Part shown: positions 50,648 to 59,689 of the stretch, piece by piece
Position numbering within the stretch: position 1 is the first letter of the stretch
Layout: the number at the start of each line of letters is the position of its first letter
Assembly: GCA_036170535.1 (NCBI GenBank)
Contig: JAVHPJ010000239.1
Location: 1 to 64,000 of the forward strand
Length of the DNA stretch: 64,000 nt
Reading direction: 5' to 3'
DNA from: SSF53 sp036170535
Lineage (GTDB): Bacteria > Spirochaetota > Leptospiria > Leptospirales > Leptonemataceae
Notes under the pieces: model-generated
The model's input: the letters and a program-made list of their open reading frames with translations, nothing else
What the model was told of the DNA's origin: nothing
Databases searched by the model: none
Translations under genes and position numbers: made by a program

Positions 50648-51463
50648 ATGGACTGGCGCGGCGTAAGCGTACTGATTACCGGAGCGTCGAGCGGAATCGG
50701 CGAAGCTGCTGCGTACGAACTGGCGGCGCGCGGCGCGCGCCTGGTCCTGGTGGCGCGGCGGAAGCACGAACTGGAGCGCGTTCAGAAAGCGGTCGCATCC
50801 GCTTACGGCTCCGAGTGCCATTGCATTGCCGCCGACGTAACCGACCACGCCGATCGCTTGCGCGTACGCGACTATGTGGCGAAGCACCTCGGTTCATTGA
50901 ACATGCTTGTGAACAATGCGGGCATTACCGCGCACGGCCGCTTCGACGAAACGCGATTGCCGGTGCTGCGGAAGATCATGGAGATTAATTTTTTCGCCGG
51001 CGTCGAGCTTACCTCGGAACTGATTCCTGCGATCAAAAAGGCCGCCGGTCCCCGAAGGATTCTGCTGGTTTCGACGCCCTCAGGACTCTACGGCGTGCCC
51101 GGGCGCTTCGCTTATTCCGCCAGTAAGGCGGCCGGGCACGTGGTCATGGACGTGCTGCGCGTGGAATTGCGCGACGAGAACATACACACTGTCATTTTCT
51201 GTCCTGGCTACGTACGGACTAATTTACGAAGCTCCGGCCTGGCGGCGGACGGCGGCGTACTGGCGGATGAACAAGCCTCTGGCGCCCGTTCTCCGGAAGA
51301 AATCGCCGTAAAACTGCGCAAGGCCCTGGAAGGCCGCCAGCGCGTGGTCGTGACAAACGCGCTGGGCCGCATCGTTTACTGGCTGCGCACCCTGGCGCCG
51401 GGCCTGCTGGAATGGCTCATGGCCAGGAAGTTAAAAAAAGACTTCCAGAAAACTGCGCACTGA
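50648..51463 (+). CDS. Short-chain dehydrogenase/reductase
   Basis: 271 residues from ATG 50648, with GGAG 5 nt upstream; an open frame extends to 50558. Motifs: VLITGASSGIGEAAAYELAA, RRKHELERV, MLVNNAGITAHGRF, catalytic Ser in LLVSTPSG and YSASKAAGHVVM. The C-terminal region (LRTLAPGLLEWLMARKLKKD) is amphipathic and basic, suggesting membrane association and a lipid substrate. Followed 17 nt later by a PlsC-like acyltransferase gene, which fits phospholipid/lipid metabolism. Confidence 0.85.
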   Translation: MDWRGVSVLITGASSGIGEAAAYELAARGARLVLVARRKHELERVQKAVASAYGSECHCIAADVTDHADRLRVRDYVAKHLGSLNMLVNNAGITAHGRFDETRLPVLRKIMEINFFAGVELTSELIPAIKKAAGPRRILLVSTPSGLYGVPGRFAYSASKAAGHVVMDVLRVELRDENIHTVIFCPGYVRTNLRSSGLAADGGVLADEQASGARSPEEIAVKLRKALEGRQRVVVTNALGRIVYWLRTLAPGLLEWLMARKLKKDFQKTAH

Positions 51464-51480
51464 GGAGAAACTCGGCAACA

Positions 51481-52740
51481 ATGGCCGAAGCATTTATTCC
51501 CCCGGCATTTAACCTGCCCGTCGCCTGGATGATCGATTTTTCCATGCCGCTGCTCTTGAAGCAGGTGCAGAACATCGATCGCGTCGTCTTTCGCCCGGAG
51601 GATGCAAAGCTCCTGCGCTCGCTGAAAGACGAGCGCCTGATTTACGCAAGCAACCATCCCTCCACGGCCGAACCGCCGATCGCCTACTGCGCCGCCATGC
51701 GCATGGGCAGCCGCTTCCACTACATGGCTGCGCGTCAGGTTTTTGATTGGGGCTACGGCTTTGTGGGCCGCTTTATACAAAGCATTGGCGCATTTTCCGT
51801 CATCCCCGGCGTCGCCGATCGCGAGTCGCTCAAGGCCTCGCGCCTCATTCTCGCCTCTCCGGCGGGCAAGTTGTGTCTGTTTCCGGAAGGCGAACCCACC
51901 AGCGGCGAAAACGACAGCCTTATGCCTTTCCAGCCCGGCATTGCGCAATTGGGCTTCTGGTCGCTTGAGGATGCGCGCAAGACCGAGTCCGATGCAGACG
52001 TAAAAATTTTGCCAGCGTTTGTGAAATACGTAATCAAAGGCACGGATGCGAGCATCAAAGTCGAGCTGCATACGGCCCTGCGCGCCATTGAAGGCGCGCT
52101 CGAAATTGATCCGGGCAATCGCAATCTTTTGCGGCGATTTTTGTTTATCGGCCGCGTGTTGCTGGAACGCGCCGAGCGCGAGTATCACGTGCCGGCCGGC
52201 AGCGCCACGGATTACGACTATCGCATTGGTCGCATTCGCCATGCGATCCTCGACCAAATCCAGGAGCGTTTTAACTTCGCGCACTGGGATCCTAAGGCGG
52301 ACGCCATTCAGAAGCTGCGCTTTATGTTGGCGCAATTAGAAATCATTGAGGTCGGCATTCCGGAAGCGGAACGCCTGCCGCGACTTACGAAAGTAGAATT
52401 GCAATGGGCTAAAGGCGAGTGCATGCGCGCTTATTCTTTTATTTCTGCACGGCCGGAGTACATTATCGCGCGGCCCACGGCGGAACGGTTTTTTGAGTGG
52501 CTGGTGCGCTACGAAAACGCCGTACTTGGCAAATCCAAACAACGCGCGCGCGACGCCTATGTATTCTACGGCCCGGTGACCAGCCTGGGCGCCATTTACG
52601 ACGAATACAAAAAAAACAAGCGCAAGGTGGTCGACCAGGTCACCCGCGAACTGCGCGAGTCCATGGACGTCTTGCTCACGCGCTCGTTGGAACTGAGCCA
52701 GCCGATCGTGCGTCCGGGCGACGTGGGCGACGAGATTTAG
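51481..52740 (+). CDS. Phosphate acyltransferase-like protein (PlsC family)
   Basis: 419 residues from ATG 51481. PlsC-type block I is YASNHPSTAEPP, an H-x4-E in place of the usual H-x4-D; block III is KLCLFPEGEPTSGEN. The remaining sequence is helical and much longer than LPA acyltransferases, with a C-terminal AGAGLTRSLELSQPI-free tail ending GDEI. Probably acylates a lysophospholipid or similar acceptor. Downstream of the SDR gene, likely co-transcribed. Confidence 0.78.
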   Translation: MAEAFIPPAFNLPVAWMIDFSMPLLLKQVQNIDRVVFRPEDAKLLRSLKDERLIYASNHPSTAEPPIAYCAAMRMGSRFHYMAARQVFDWGYGFVGRFIQSIGAFSVIPGVADRESLKASRLILASPAGKLCLFPEGEPTSGENDSLMPFQPGIAQLGFWSLEDARKTESDADVKILPAFVKYVIKGTDASIKVELHTALRAIEGALEIDPGNRNLLRRFLFIGRVLLERAEREYHVPAGSATDYDYRIGRIRHAILDQIQERFNFAHWDPKADAIQKLRFMLAQLEIIEVGIPEAERLPRLTKVELQWAKGECMRAYSFISARPEYIIARPTAERFFEWLVRYENAVLGKSKQRARDAYVFYGPVTSLGAIYDEYKKNKRKVVDQVTRELRESMDVLLTRSLELSQPIVRPGDVGDEI

Positions 52741-52799
52741 CAGTCTATCCGGGGATGACGGCCGTCGCGTTCGCGATGGCGGGCCGCAGGGAGCAGCGT

Positions 52800-53117
52800 A
52801 TGGCGACGGCGACGGAAAAGAAAAAACTGAGCTACGAAGACTACGCGCAACTGAGCGAAGGCGCGCCCTATCAGCTAATTGACGGAGAGTTGGTCATGAC
52901 GCCAGCGCCGAATCCGATTCATCAAAACATTGTTGGAACACTGTTTATCACAATGAAACAAGCCGCAGATAAGGCAAAATCCGGCCAGGTGTTCAGCGCT
53001 CCAATCGACGTGCAACTGACGCCCCACGATGTATTCCAACCGGACCTGATCTATATTGCAAAAGAGCGCAGCGCCATCATTGGCGAACTGGCGGAGCTTT
53101 TCGCTCCGCTTAGCTGA
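52800..53117 (+). pseudogene. Truncated Uma2-family protein
   Basis: 105 residues from ATG 52800, preceded by GGGAG. It carries the Uma2 N-terminal half: SYEDYAQLSEGAPYQLIDGELV, PNPIHQNIVGTLF and the first metal region DVFQPDLIYIAKERSAII. The rest of the fold (PDLVVEI.., the E-x-K part and EYWI) is missing; the frame stops two codons after ELFAPL, just before a terminator. An intact relative lies at 58976-59545. Either a decayed endonuclease-like gene or a short form; the former seems likelier. Confidence 0.75.
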
Positions 53118-53140
53118 GTTTTCGGAGGCTCTGGCCAACA

Positions 53141-53174
53141 AAAAAACCCGGCGCCAGAGGACGCCGGGTTTTTT
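53141..53174. terminator. Bidirectional rho-independent terminator
   Basis: AAAAAACCCGGCG (53141-53153) pairs with CGCCGGGTTTTTT (53162-53174), 13 bp with A/T tracts on both sides. It separates the Uma2 fragment (plus) from the flaA genes (minus). Confidence 0.92.
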
Positions 53175-53224
53175 GCGCGGCCTGAATTCTCATTCAGGCT
53201 TTTTGCGTTGGTTGCAGGGAGCGC

Positions 53225-54337
53225 TTATTGCGTTCCGCCGCCTCCGCCGCCGCCCTGATTCGGGCCCTGGAAGGGCGCGGCCGGGCCGGGCGCTTTGGAA
53301 CAATCCACCGCCTGCGGCCAGTGGTCCGGATACCGGGCATTCTGACGAATCAGCGTCACCAGGCGGTTTTTGCGTTCGCAATCGGGGCGATCAAAGTCGA
53401 GCGCTGCGCCGTCAAAGTGCACTTCAAAAATATCCGAAAGCACGCGCAATTCATCAAAGAAAATGTAAACCGTTTCGAGCGACGTGGTCGGTTTGGCGCG
53501 CAGCTTGAACTGGCGGAACACGAGGGTCTTTGTCGCCTGATAAGAATCCACATCCTGGGGCACGTTGTTCGGGATGTCCACGAGCAGCGGACGCCAGCCG
53601 ATAAAGTCGACCGAACCGAACTTCAGAATGTGCGTGTTGCCGCGCCAGTCTTCAATCCAGCCTTCGAGTTCGTATTCGTTGCCGCGACCCATGACCCAGA
53701 CGGAAACTTTTTTCGCCACGCCGGGGATATCGATGCCGTTCAAGCAATCGACCATGACCGGACGGTTCGGATTATTGTACTGGGACAGCGCCGTGTCTTT
53801 AAAGCAGTTCGGCTGTTTGTAGTCGCTCGCCAGCGCAATCTCGTTCAAAAACGGACGCGGACGTTCAATCATGTAGTGATCGACGCGCGGCGGACGCAGG
53901 GTAACCACGTTGTAGCCAGGAAACGTAAAGGCGAACTTCACGGCGTAGACTTTCGCCGCCGCGTAGCTGACGTTATCGCGAATGTCGCCCGGTGTGCCGG
54001 GGATCAACTTTACTTCGCGTTCCACCATCACGTTGGCGAAGGCTTTTTCGTAGGGCGCGTTCTGGGGCGCAGCGCCGCCGGCCGGCGCGGGTTGTTGCGC
54101 CTGGTTTGCGGTCTGGACCTTATCTGCGCTGGTTACGGCTTCCCAGCCGTAGCCGCCGCCGGTGTAGTCGTTATCCCAGCTCTCGATCGTGATGGCGCGC
54201 AGTTCGCTGCGCGACACATCGCTGCCGATTGCAGTTTCCACAGCCTGCGCGCTGATGGAGCCGAGTATGGCGACCAGCGCCGCACAGGCGCCGGCGACAA
54301 TCGGCCAGTTCTTCTTGAGGTTTTCTTTAGAGATCAT
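53225..54337 (-). CDS. flaA1: Periplasmic flagellar filament sheath protein FlaA1-like
   Basis: 370 residues. ATG 54337 with GAGAGG 6-8 nt upstream. Signal peptide WPIVAGACAALVAILGSISA then mature start near QAVETAIG. FlaA core: SVWVMGRGNEYELEGWIEDW, THILKFGSVDFIGWRPLLVD, TLVFRQFKLRAKPTTSLETV, YIFFDELRVLSD. The C-terminus is Gly/Gln-rich. Forms the outer sheath of the periplasmic flagella of spirochaetes. Second gene after the FlaA2-like gene, 41 bp apart; terminator downstream. Numbering (1 versus 2) follows length and order and is tentative. Confidence 0.9.
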   Translation of the reverse strand: MISKENLKKNWPIVAGACAALVAILGSISAQAVETAIGSDVSRSELRAITIESWDNDYTGGGYGWEAVTSADKVQTANQAQQPAPAGGAAPQNAPYEKAFANVMVEREVKLIPGTPGDIRDNVSYAAAKVYAVKFAFTFPGYNVVTLRPPRVDHYMIERPRPFLNEIALASDYKQPNCFKDTALSQYNNPNRPVMVDCLNGIDIPGVAKKVSVWVMGRGNEYELEGWIEDWRGNTHILKFGSVDFIGWRPLLVDIPNNVPQDVDSYQATKTLVFRQFKLRAKPTTSLETVYIFFDELRVLSDIFEVHFDGAALDFDRPDCERKNRLVTLIRQNARYPDHWPQAVDCSKAPGPAAPFQGPNQGGGGGGGTQ

Positions 54338-54378
54338 ACCATTGCCTCTCTGAGTGTATCTTCCTCTGAACTACTGGA

Positions 54379-55143
54379 TTACCAGTTGTCCTTGATCTCC
54401 GAGCCTGGATACTGCTGTTCGCTGCGATCGATCAGAGCTTTTAGCCCGTCCACGTAGAAGTAGAACTGTCCGCCGACTTCGTGGTGATCGCTCACTACAA
54501 AGAGGCTGACAAAGTGGAGGTTCTTGTCCAGCATCGAGTAACGCGTGCTCTGCGGCAGCCAACCGGGAACGGTGGTTGTCAGTCGGCGCCAGCCGAAGTA
54601 ATCCAGACGTCCCAGACGGAGCGTATGGGTGCGGCCGCGATAGTCGCGCAGCTTGATGAACATCGTGTGGCGGAAATTGCGTCCCAGGGCCCAGATCGAG
54701 AACTGGCGCGCTTTTCCGCGGATCGTGTATTCGTGCGGCGGAAAAATTTCCACGCGATCAAAGCCGCGTTCGTTAAAGTAGGTCTTTACGCCCAGAATAT
54801 GGTTCGGGGCCTCGGGATTTTGCGATACGGAGTACGCCTCTTGCGGGGGCGGCGCTGCGTTTTCGTCGTCGGTCGCGCGAATATCGCCGCGCTGCACGAT
54901 TTTCAGCGCCCGGGTCTCGCCCAGCGGGCACGTTGACTTTGCGCGCCAGTCTTCCGACTGTTCAAAATCCTCAAGGGTTTCCAGAGCCAGGGCCGTCTGG
55001 CCGACCTGGATCGATACGGGCGAACCGGCGCCGCCGGGGGGATTGCCGCCCTGGCCCTGTCCGCCTGCCGGCGGTTGCTGCGGCTGCGCGAGGATCGGCG
55101 TAGCGATTACGAGGGCTGCAATCATCAACTGTTTGAGTTTCAT
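54379..55143 (-). CDS. flaA2: Periplasmic flagellar filament sheath protein FlaA2-like
   Basis: 254 residues. AGGAG stands 8 nt before ATG 55143. Signal peptide MKLKQLMIAALVIATPILA, then a Gln/Gly/Pro-rich spacer. FlaA core: FSIWALGRNFRHTMFIKLRD, TLRLGRLDYFGWRRLTTTVP, FYVDGLKALIDRS. Shares the W-x-G-R-N..D-F/Y-G-W-R pattern with its neighbour. Needed in Leptospira for coiled flagella and motility, by family knowledge. First gene of the pair. Confidence 0.9.
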   Translation of the reverse strand: MKLKQLMIAALVIATPILAQPQQPPAGGQGQGGNPPGGAGSPVSIQVGQTALALETLEDFEQSEDWRAKSTCPLGETRALKIVQRGDIRATDDENAAPPPQEAYSVSQNPEAPNHILGVKTYFNERGFDRVEIFPPHEYTIRGKARQFSIWALGRNFRHTMFIKLRDYRGRTHTLRLGRLDYFGWRRLTTTVPGWLPQSTRYSMLDKNLHFVSLFVVSDHHEVGGQFYFYVDGLKALIDRSEQQYPGSEIKDNW

Positions 55144-55200
55144 GGTCCTGACTCCTGAAAACCGTATATCATCCTTGATTATGGCTCGGCGAAGGAGAAT

Positions 55201-55246
55201 ATAATAAGCCCCCGCTCTGAGTCACCGGTCAATAGACTTTATCGGC
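55201..55246 (-). promoter_or_regulatory. Candidate flaA promoter elements
   Basis: On the minus strand GCCGATAA (55246-55239), a perfect sigma-28 -10 box, lies upstream of the flaA genes, but no TAAA is found 15 nt before it. Just downstream, TTGACC (55232-55227) and TATTAT (55206-55201) form a sigma-70-like pair with a long 20-nt spacer. Either could drive the pair; neither is ideal. Confidence 0.35.
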
Positions 55247-55306
55247 CTTAAATCGCACAAACCTGGGCAATCTGACGGAAAATTTTATGCAGGTGCGGGC
55301 GGCCCG

Positions 55307-56218
55307 TCAAGCGCCCCGCTCCATGCGTGCGACCGTTTCCCGGCAGAGTTCGGTGAAGTCGCGACGGATCTCTGTGAGCTTATCGTTTTTGGACGTATAG
55401 AGATTATGTCTGGCGCCCAGCAGGCCGGCGACCCCGATGCGGTCCATTATCATCGCCTCGAACAAGAGATCCTCGTAGTTGGCGCGGAGCTTGCGACTCT
55501 GTTCCTCGTGTTCCCGGGCCAGGTGCGCCCCGGCCGAGCGAACCCGGTTGCGCACAATGCCCAGATTCCGCGCCGCCGAAACCACGCCGCGCTCCCCGAC
55601 CTCGCGCTGCATGTTCTTAATGTGCTGTAAAATGAAGGGAATCCCGTAACAACTGATAAAGTCCGGGATGGTCGGCACCAGAAAGTAGTCCGAGGCGATA
55701 ATCGCGTTGCCGGCGACCAGGTAGATATTGGGCGGGCAATCGAAGAGCACGTAGTCGTATTTTTTGTGGATCGACTTCAGGGCGTTTTTGAGCAGTAAAT
55801 AGCGCTGCAGATAGAACTCTTCCATGCTGCCGATGCCGCGCGGCTTTTTGCTCATCAGCCGCATCTCGTATTCCGGCAGGTCCAGGTGCGACGGCAACAG
55901 GTCCAGGCCCGGCGTGTTGCCCGGCATATTGTCCCAGGCCCGATCCAGGGCGTTTTCGATGATCCATTCCGGCTCGATGCGGGCCTCGTCGTCCTCGTAA
56001 AAGGAGCGCACCACATTAATCACCGAGCCGCGTCGTTCCAGCCAGTCGGCCCAGTAGTGTTCGTCGACCGTCGACAGGGAAAGGGAGCACTGCGGGTCCA
56101 GATCCACCATCAGGACCTTTTTTTCGTAGAGACTCGCCAGACCGACCGCGAGCTGCAGTGTCAGAGTCGTCTTGCCCACGCCGCCCTTGTAGTTGATGAC
56201 CGAGATGATTTTCGCCAT
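55307..56218 (-). CDS. ParA/MinD-family ATPase (orphan)
   Basis: 303 residues from ATG 56218; the open frame to 56443 overlaps recQ and is unlikely. Deviant Walker A INYKGGVGKTTLTLQLAVG, Walker A' VDLDPQCSLS, Walker B YDVLFDCPPNIYLVAGNAII-like region, and the C-terminal ATPase helices. There is no HTH before Walker A and no parB gene beside it, unlike chromosome partition loci. Could position a protein complex or plasmid-derived partition. It lies downstream of recQ on the same strand with a 154-nt gap. Confidence 0.85.
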   Translation of the reverse strand: MAKIISVINYKGGVGKTTLTLQLAVGLASLYEKKVLMVDLDPQCSLSLSTVDEHYWADWLERRGSVINVVRSFYEDDEARIEPEWIIENALDRAWDNMPGNTPGLDLLPSHLDLPEYEMRLMSKKPRGIGSMEEFYLQRYLLLKNALKSIHKKYDYVLFDCPPNIYLVAGNAIIASDYFLVPTIPDFISCYGIPFILQHIKNMQREVGERGVVSAARNLGIVRNRVRSAGAHLAREHEEQSRKLRANYEDLLFEAMIMDRIGVAGLLGARHNLYTSKNDKLTEIRRDFTELCRETVARMERGA

Positions 56219-56372
56219 GATGAGGATCGGGACCGCTTGTCCGGGCGCGGCCGGTCGCACGAACGCTGTCCGGCGCTCGTCGCTGTCTATAGAATCGACA
56301 GAACCGACGCGGTTTCTTAATCGTCGGGGTCGCGTTCCGGTCCAGGCGCCGGCGCCCGGGTCGTCGCAAAAA

Positions 56373-57863
56373 TCACGAACGGCCGTCGCCGACGCCGCTG
56401 CACAGGTCGCAGTTGCCGCAGGGCGGCGTTTCGGGAAAGCCAAAGTAGCGATTCAGGTGCATGCGCCGGCAGGGATTTTCCGTTCGGAAGTAGCGCAGGA
56501 GCTCGGCCAGTCGCTTTTGCTCGTGATGCACGCGCGCCTGGTGCGCGGCCGGATCCAGCAGAGCGGAGCCGGCCGGCGAGTCCAGCAGTTGCAGACCCGC
56601 GAGATCCTGGGCGTTTTCGATCAGTCCGTAGCGTTCCAGCATCCGCAGGGCCGTTTCAATTCGAAAATCACGCCGGTTTTTGTAGTGCAATTGCTCGTGC
56701 AAATACTCCAGGCCCAGCGCCCGGACCTTGTCCGGCGATTTTTCGAGCAGATCGCAAATGCCGCGGTAAATCCGCGGTTCCGGATTCGACCATTTGATAA
56801 ATTCCATCTGGATGGCGATATCGTCCTGATTGTAGAGCAGGGTGCAAAGCGCCGGTTCGCCGTCGCGTCCGGCGCGCCCGATTTCCTGATAATACGCCTC
56901 GAGCGATCCGGGCAGCTCCGCGTGAATTACAAAGCGAATGTCGGCCTTGTCCACGCCCATGCCAAAGGCGTTGGTGGCGAGCATTAACGGCCCGCGCGGC
57001 GCATCGGCGCGCATGAAGTATTGCTGGGCGCGTTTACGTTCGACTGTGCGCAGTTTGCCGTGATACACTTCGTGTGCAAAACCGCGTGCGGCGAGTCGTT
57101 GGGAAAACCGCTCGAGGGTCTGAATCAACGCAAAATAAATGACCCCGGCGCCCCGGGCGGCGGCGGGCGATTTCAAAATTCGTTCAATCGCAGCGAACTT
57201 TTCTTCTTCTGAAACGACTTCGTGCGCTTCCAGCCGCAGATTGGGCCGCTCGACGCCGTCGTGAAACAGGCGCGTCGAGTCCTCCGGCAGACCCAGTTGC
57301 GCGATAATGTCGCGCTGCACCTCCGGCGTCGCCGTTGCAGTGAGCGCAATCGTCGGCGGCGCGCCCAGCGAGCGGCGAATTTCGCCCAGCCGCGAATAGT
57401 CCGGACGAAAATCCCCGCCCCACGCGGAAATGCAGTGCGCTTCATCGACGGCAAAGAGTGAGATATTTGCTGACTGGATCGCTTCAGAAAAATCGGGCTT
57501 GCGAAATCGCTCCGGCGTCACATACAACAACTTGCTGCGCCCGGCGCAGAAATCGGCCAGTCGCTTATCGCGCTCTGCGGCGCTGAGAGTCGAATTGATA
57601 AACGCAGCCGGTATATTCCGTGTGATCAGCGCCTCGACCTGGTCCTGCATGAGTGCGATCAGCGGACTGATCACCAGCGCGCCGCCCGGCAAAAGCAGCG
57701 CGGGCAACTGATAGCAGAGCGATTTTCCGCCGCCGGTGGGCGCAAGAATCAGGGCGTCGCCGCGCGCAATTGTGATGTGTTCGATGATCGCTTGCTGACG
57801 CCCGCGAAAGTTTTCGAATCCGAAATACTCTCGGAGACCGGCCTGTATAGCGCTGGGGTTCAA
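56373..57863 (-). CDS. recQ: ATP-dependent DNA helicase RecQ
   Basis: 496 residues from a TTG start. Walker A LAPTGGGKSLCYQLPALLL, VISPLIALMQDQV, DEAHCISAWGGDFRPDYSRL (DEAH and RecQ loop), GAGVIYFALIQTLE, MLATNAFGMGVDKADIRFVI, QEIGRAGRDGEPA. The zinc-binding region follows, ending CRRMHLNRYFGFP and CGNCDLC. It ends right after the Zn domain, so it lacks the winged-helix and HRDC parts found in E. coli RecQ. Unwinds DNA 3'-5' in recombination and repair. Confidence 0.94.
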   Translation of the reverse strand: MNPSAIQAGLREYFGFENFRGRQQAIIEHITIARGDALILAPTGGGKSLCYQLPALLLPGGALVISPLIALMQDQVEALITRNIPAAFINSTLSAAERDKRLADFCAGRSKLLYVTPERFRKPDFSEAIQSANISLFAVDEAHCISAWGGDFRPDYSRLGEIRRSLGAPPTIALTATATPEVQRDIIAQLGLPEDSTRLFHDGVERPNLRLEAHEVVSEEEKFAAIERILKSPAAARGAGVIYFALIQTLERFSQRLAARGFAHEVYHGKLRTVERKRAQQYFMRADAPRGPLMLATNAFGMGVDKADIRFVIHAELPGSLEAYYQEIGRAGRDGEPALCTLLYNQDDIAIQMEFIKWSNPEPRIYRGICDLLEKSPDKVRALGLEYLHEQLHYKNRRDFRIETALRMLERYGLIENAQDLAGLQLLDSPAGSALLDPAAHQARVHHEQKRLAELLRYFRTENPCRRMHLNRYFGFPETPPCGNCDLCSGVGDGRS

Positions 57864-57979
57864 CGCGGGATCGTCGCCGGAGCGACCGCGGCCGTCAACC
57901 GCCTTCCGGCCTTGAATCGCGGTTTACCGGAGCCGCGCCCGCGCCAGACTCGTCCCTACTTGAGCGCAGAGGGCGAACT

Positions 57980-58972
57980 ATGATTATTGTAACCGGAGCG
58001 GCGGGATTAATTGGCAGCGCGGTCGTACGCGAGTTAAACGAGCAGGGCCATGACAATTTGCTCTTAGTCGATCACCTCGGGACCTCCGACAAATGGATGA
58101 ACCTGCGGTCTCTGCGATTTCGCGACTACTTCGAAAAAGATGAATTCCTGACGTTGGCGGATCGTCGCCTTGCGAAAGGCGGCGGCGTCCCGCTGCTGAA
58201 AAAAGTGAAACATATTATCCACCTGGGAGCGAACAGCGCCACAACGGAAAAAGACGCCAGCCACTTGATCGAAAACAATTATCGCTATTCGATCCGCATG
58301 GCGGAACTGGCGCGCGAATGCGGCGCGCGCCTGGTCTACGCCTCCAGCGCTGCGACCTACGGCGACGGGGCGCACGGATTTGACGATAATCCGGCGGGTT
58401 TGGAAAAACTGCGGCCGCTCAACGGCTACGGCTATTCCAAACACTTGTTCGATCTGTGGCAGAAGCGCCTCGACTTTGCGCCCTCCGCCTGCGGCGTGAA
58501 ATATTTTAACGTTTACGGACCCAACGAATATCACAAGGGCGACATGATGTCGCTTGTGCTGAAGGCCTTCCGCCAGATTCAATCCGAGGGCAAGTTAAAA
58601 TTATTTAAGAGTTATCTGCCGGAGTACCGCGACGGCGAACAAAAGCGCGACTTTCTCTACGTACGCGACGCAGCGAAAATGACGACCTTTCTCGCCCTCG
58701 AAAGCGATGTGCGCGGCGTGTTTAACGCCGGCAGCGGCGTCGCATCCACGTGGATCGAACTGGCGAACGCGATCTTTGGCGCCATGGGGCGCGCCCCGCA
58801 AATCGAGTTCATCGACATGCCGGAGACGCTGAAGGCGAAATACCAGTACTACACCTGCGCGCCGATAGATCGCCTGCGCAAGGCGGGCTACAGCGCGCCG
58901 GTGACGCCGCTGGCGGAGGCCGTGCACGACTACGTGGCGAACTACCTGCTTCCCGGCGAAGTGCGCGCCTGA
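57980..58972 (+). CDS. hldD: ADP-L-glycero-D-manno-heptose-6-epimerase
   Basis: 330 residues. NAD(P)-binding MIIVTGAAGLIGSAVVRELN, KWMNLRSLRFRDYFEKDEFL, catalytic YGYSKHLFDLW (Y-x3-K), FNVYGPNEYHKGDMMSLVL and DFLYVRDAAKMT, all typical of HldD/RfaD rather than other SDR epimerases. GAGGG precedes ATG 57980. Makes the L,D-heptose donor of LPS core. Its stop is 3 nt from the stop of the convergent Uma2 gene. Confidence 0.93.
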   Translation: MIIVTGAAGLIGSAVVRELNEQGHDNLLLVDHLGTSDKWMNLRSLRFRDYFEKDEFLTLADRRLAKGGGVPLLKKVKHIIHLGANSATTEKDASHLIENNYRYSIRMAELARECGARLVYASSAATYGDGAHGFDDNPAGLEKLRPLNGYGYSKHLFDLWQKRLDFAPSACGVKYFNVYGPNEYHKGDMMSLVLKAFRQIQSEGKLKLFKSYLPEYRDGEQKRDFLYVRDAAKMTTFLALESDVRGVFNAGSGVASTWIELANAIFGAMGRAPQIEFIDMPETLKAKYQYYTCAPIDRLRKAGYSAPVTPLAEAVHDYVANYLLPGEVRA

Positions 58973-58975
58973 GCG

Positions 58976-59545
58976 TTACGCAAACAACTTTGCCGCGTCA
59001 ATCACGAGACCGGGCAGCGCTTCGCTGGCAAGTTGCGGGGCGCTGCGTTTTTCCCAGCCCTGCTCGCGCCACAGCCAGAGGTACAGGGATTTTTTGACGG
59101 GGTCCGGGAGCCAGTATTCGCGGACGCCGTGCGCAAAATAGCGATCCGCTTTAACGGTGCGGTCGCGCTTTGCCGTGCTCGACGACGAAAACTCAACCAC
59201 GAGATCCGGACCGCCGTTCATATACTGGCCGTCCAGAATCGCCAGGCGCTCGCGGCTCACAAAGGCGATATCCGGGCGCAATACGTCGCCTTCGTCCGGC
59301 AGGAATAAATCCAATTCCGGAAACACGCGCCCCGCCCCCGGATGCGCGTCGAGATACGCATAAAGAAAATACACGAAGCGACCCTGGGCTTCGGAATGGG
59401 GCTGAAGCGGCGACGGCGACAGGTGCAACACTCCATCGACCATGTCATAGAGATAGCCGTCATCCTTCAGCCCGCGATACTCGCGGGCCGTTACGCGGCG
59501 ACCCGCATACAGCGGGCGTTCAGACGCCAGTCCGGGCATGCCCAT
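58976..59545 (-). CDS. Uma2-family (PD-(D/E)XK-like) protein
   Basis: 189 residues from ATG 59545 (an in-frame ATG at 59539 is an alternative; a longer open frame to 60532 is a shadow of the AraC gene). Family features: YRGLKDDGYLYDMVDGVLHL, PELDLFLPDEGDVLRPDIAF, GGPDLVVEFSSSSTAKRDRT, YFAHGVREYWLPDPVKKSLY. The D..E-x-x..K acidic and basic pattern of the Uma2 endonuclease-like fold is present. These genes are abundant and usually of unknown role. Convergent with hldD. Confidence 0.85.
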   Translation of the reverse strand: MGMPGLASERPLYAGRRVTAREYRGLKDDGYLYDMVDGVLHLSPSPLQPHSEAQGRFVYFLYAYLDAHPGAGRVFPELDLFLPDEGDVLRPDIAFVSRERLAILDGQYMNGGPDLVVEFSSSSTAKRDRTVKADRYFAHGVREYWLPDPVKKSLYLWLWREQGWEKRSAPQLASEALPGLVIDAAKLFA

Positions 59546-59689
59546 AGGCCTGATTTTAGCAACGGCTCTCATCCAGGTCAAGCGTATGGGGTCGCCGCTG
59601 CGCCGATCGTGCCGCATTTTTTTCGCTTGCGCGACCGGGAGCGGCCCGCGCGCTTCTGGCGAAAGCCGCGTGTCCATGGACGGTCGTTT

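Noticed and set aside
55239..55246. Sigma-28 promoter for flaA
   Set aside because: GCCGATAA is perfect but the -35 TAAA at 15 nt is missing, so it is listed only as weak evidence.
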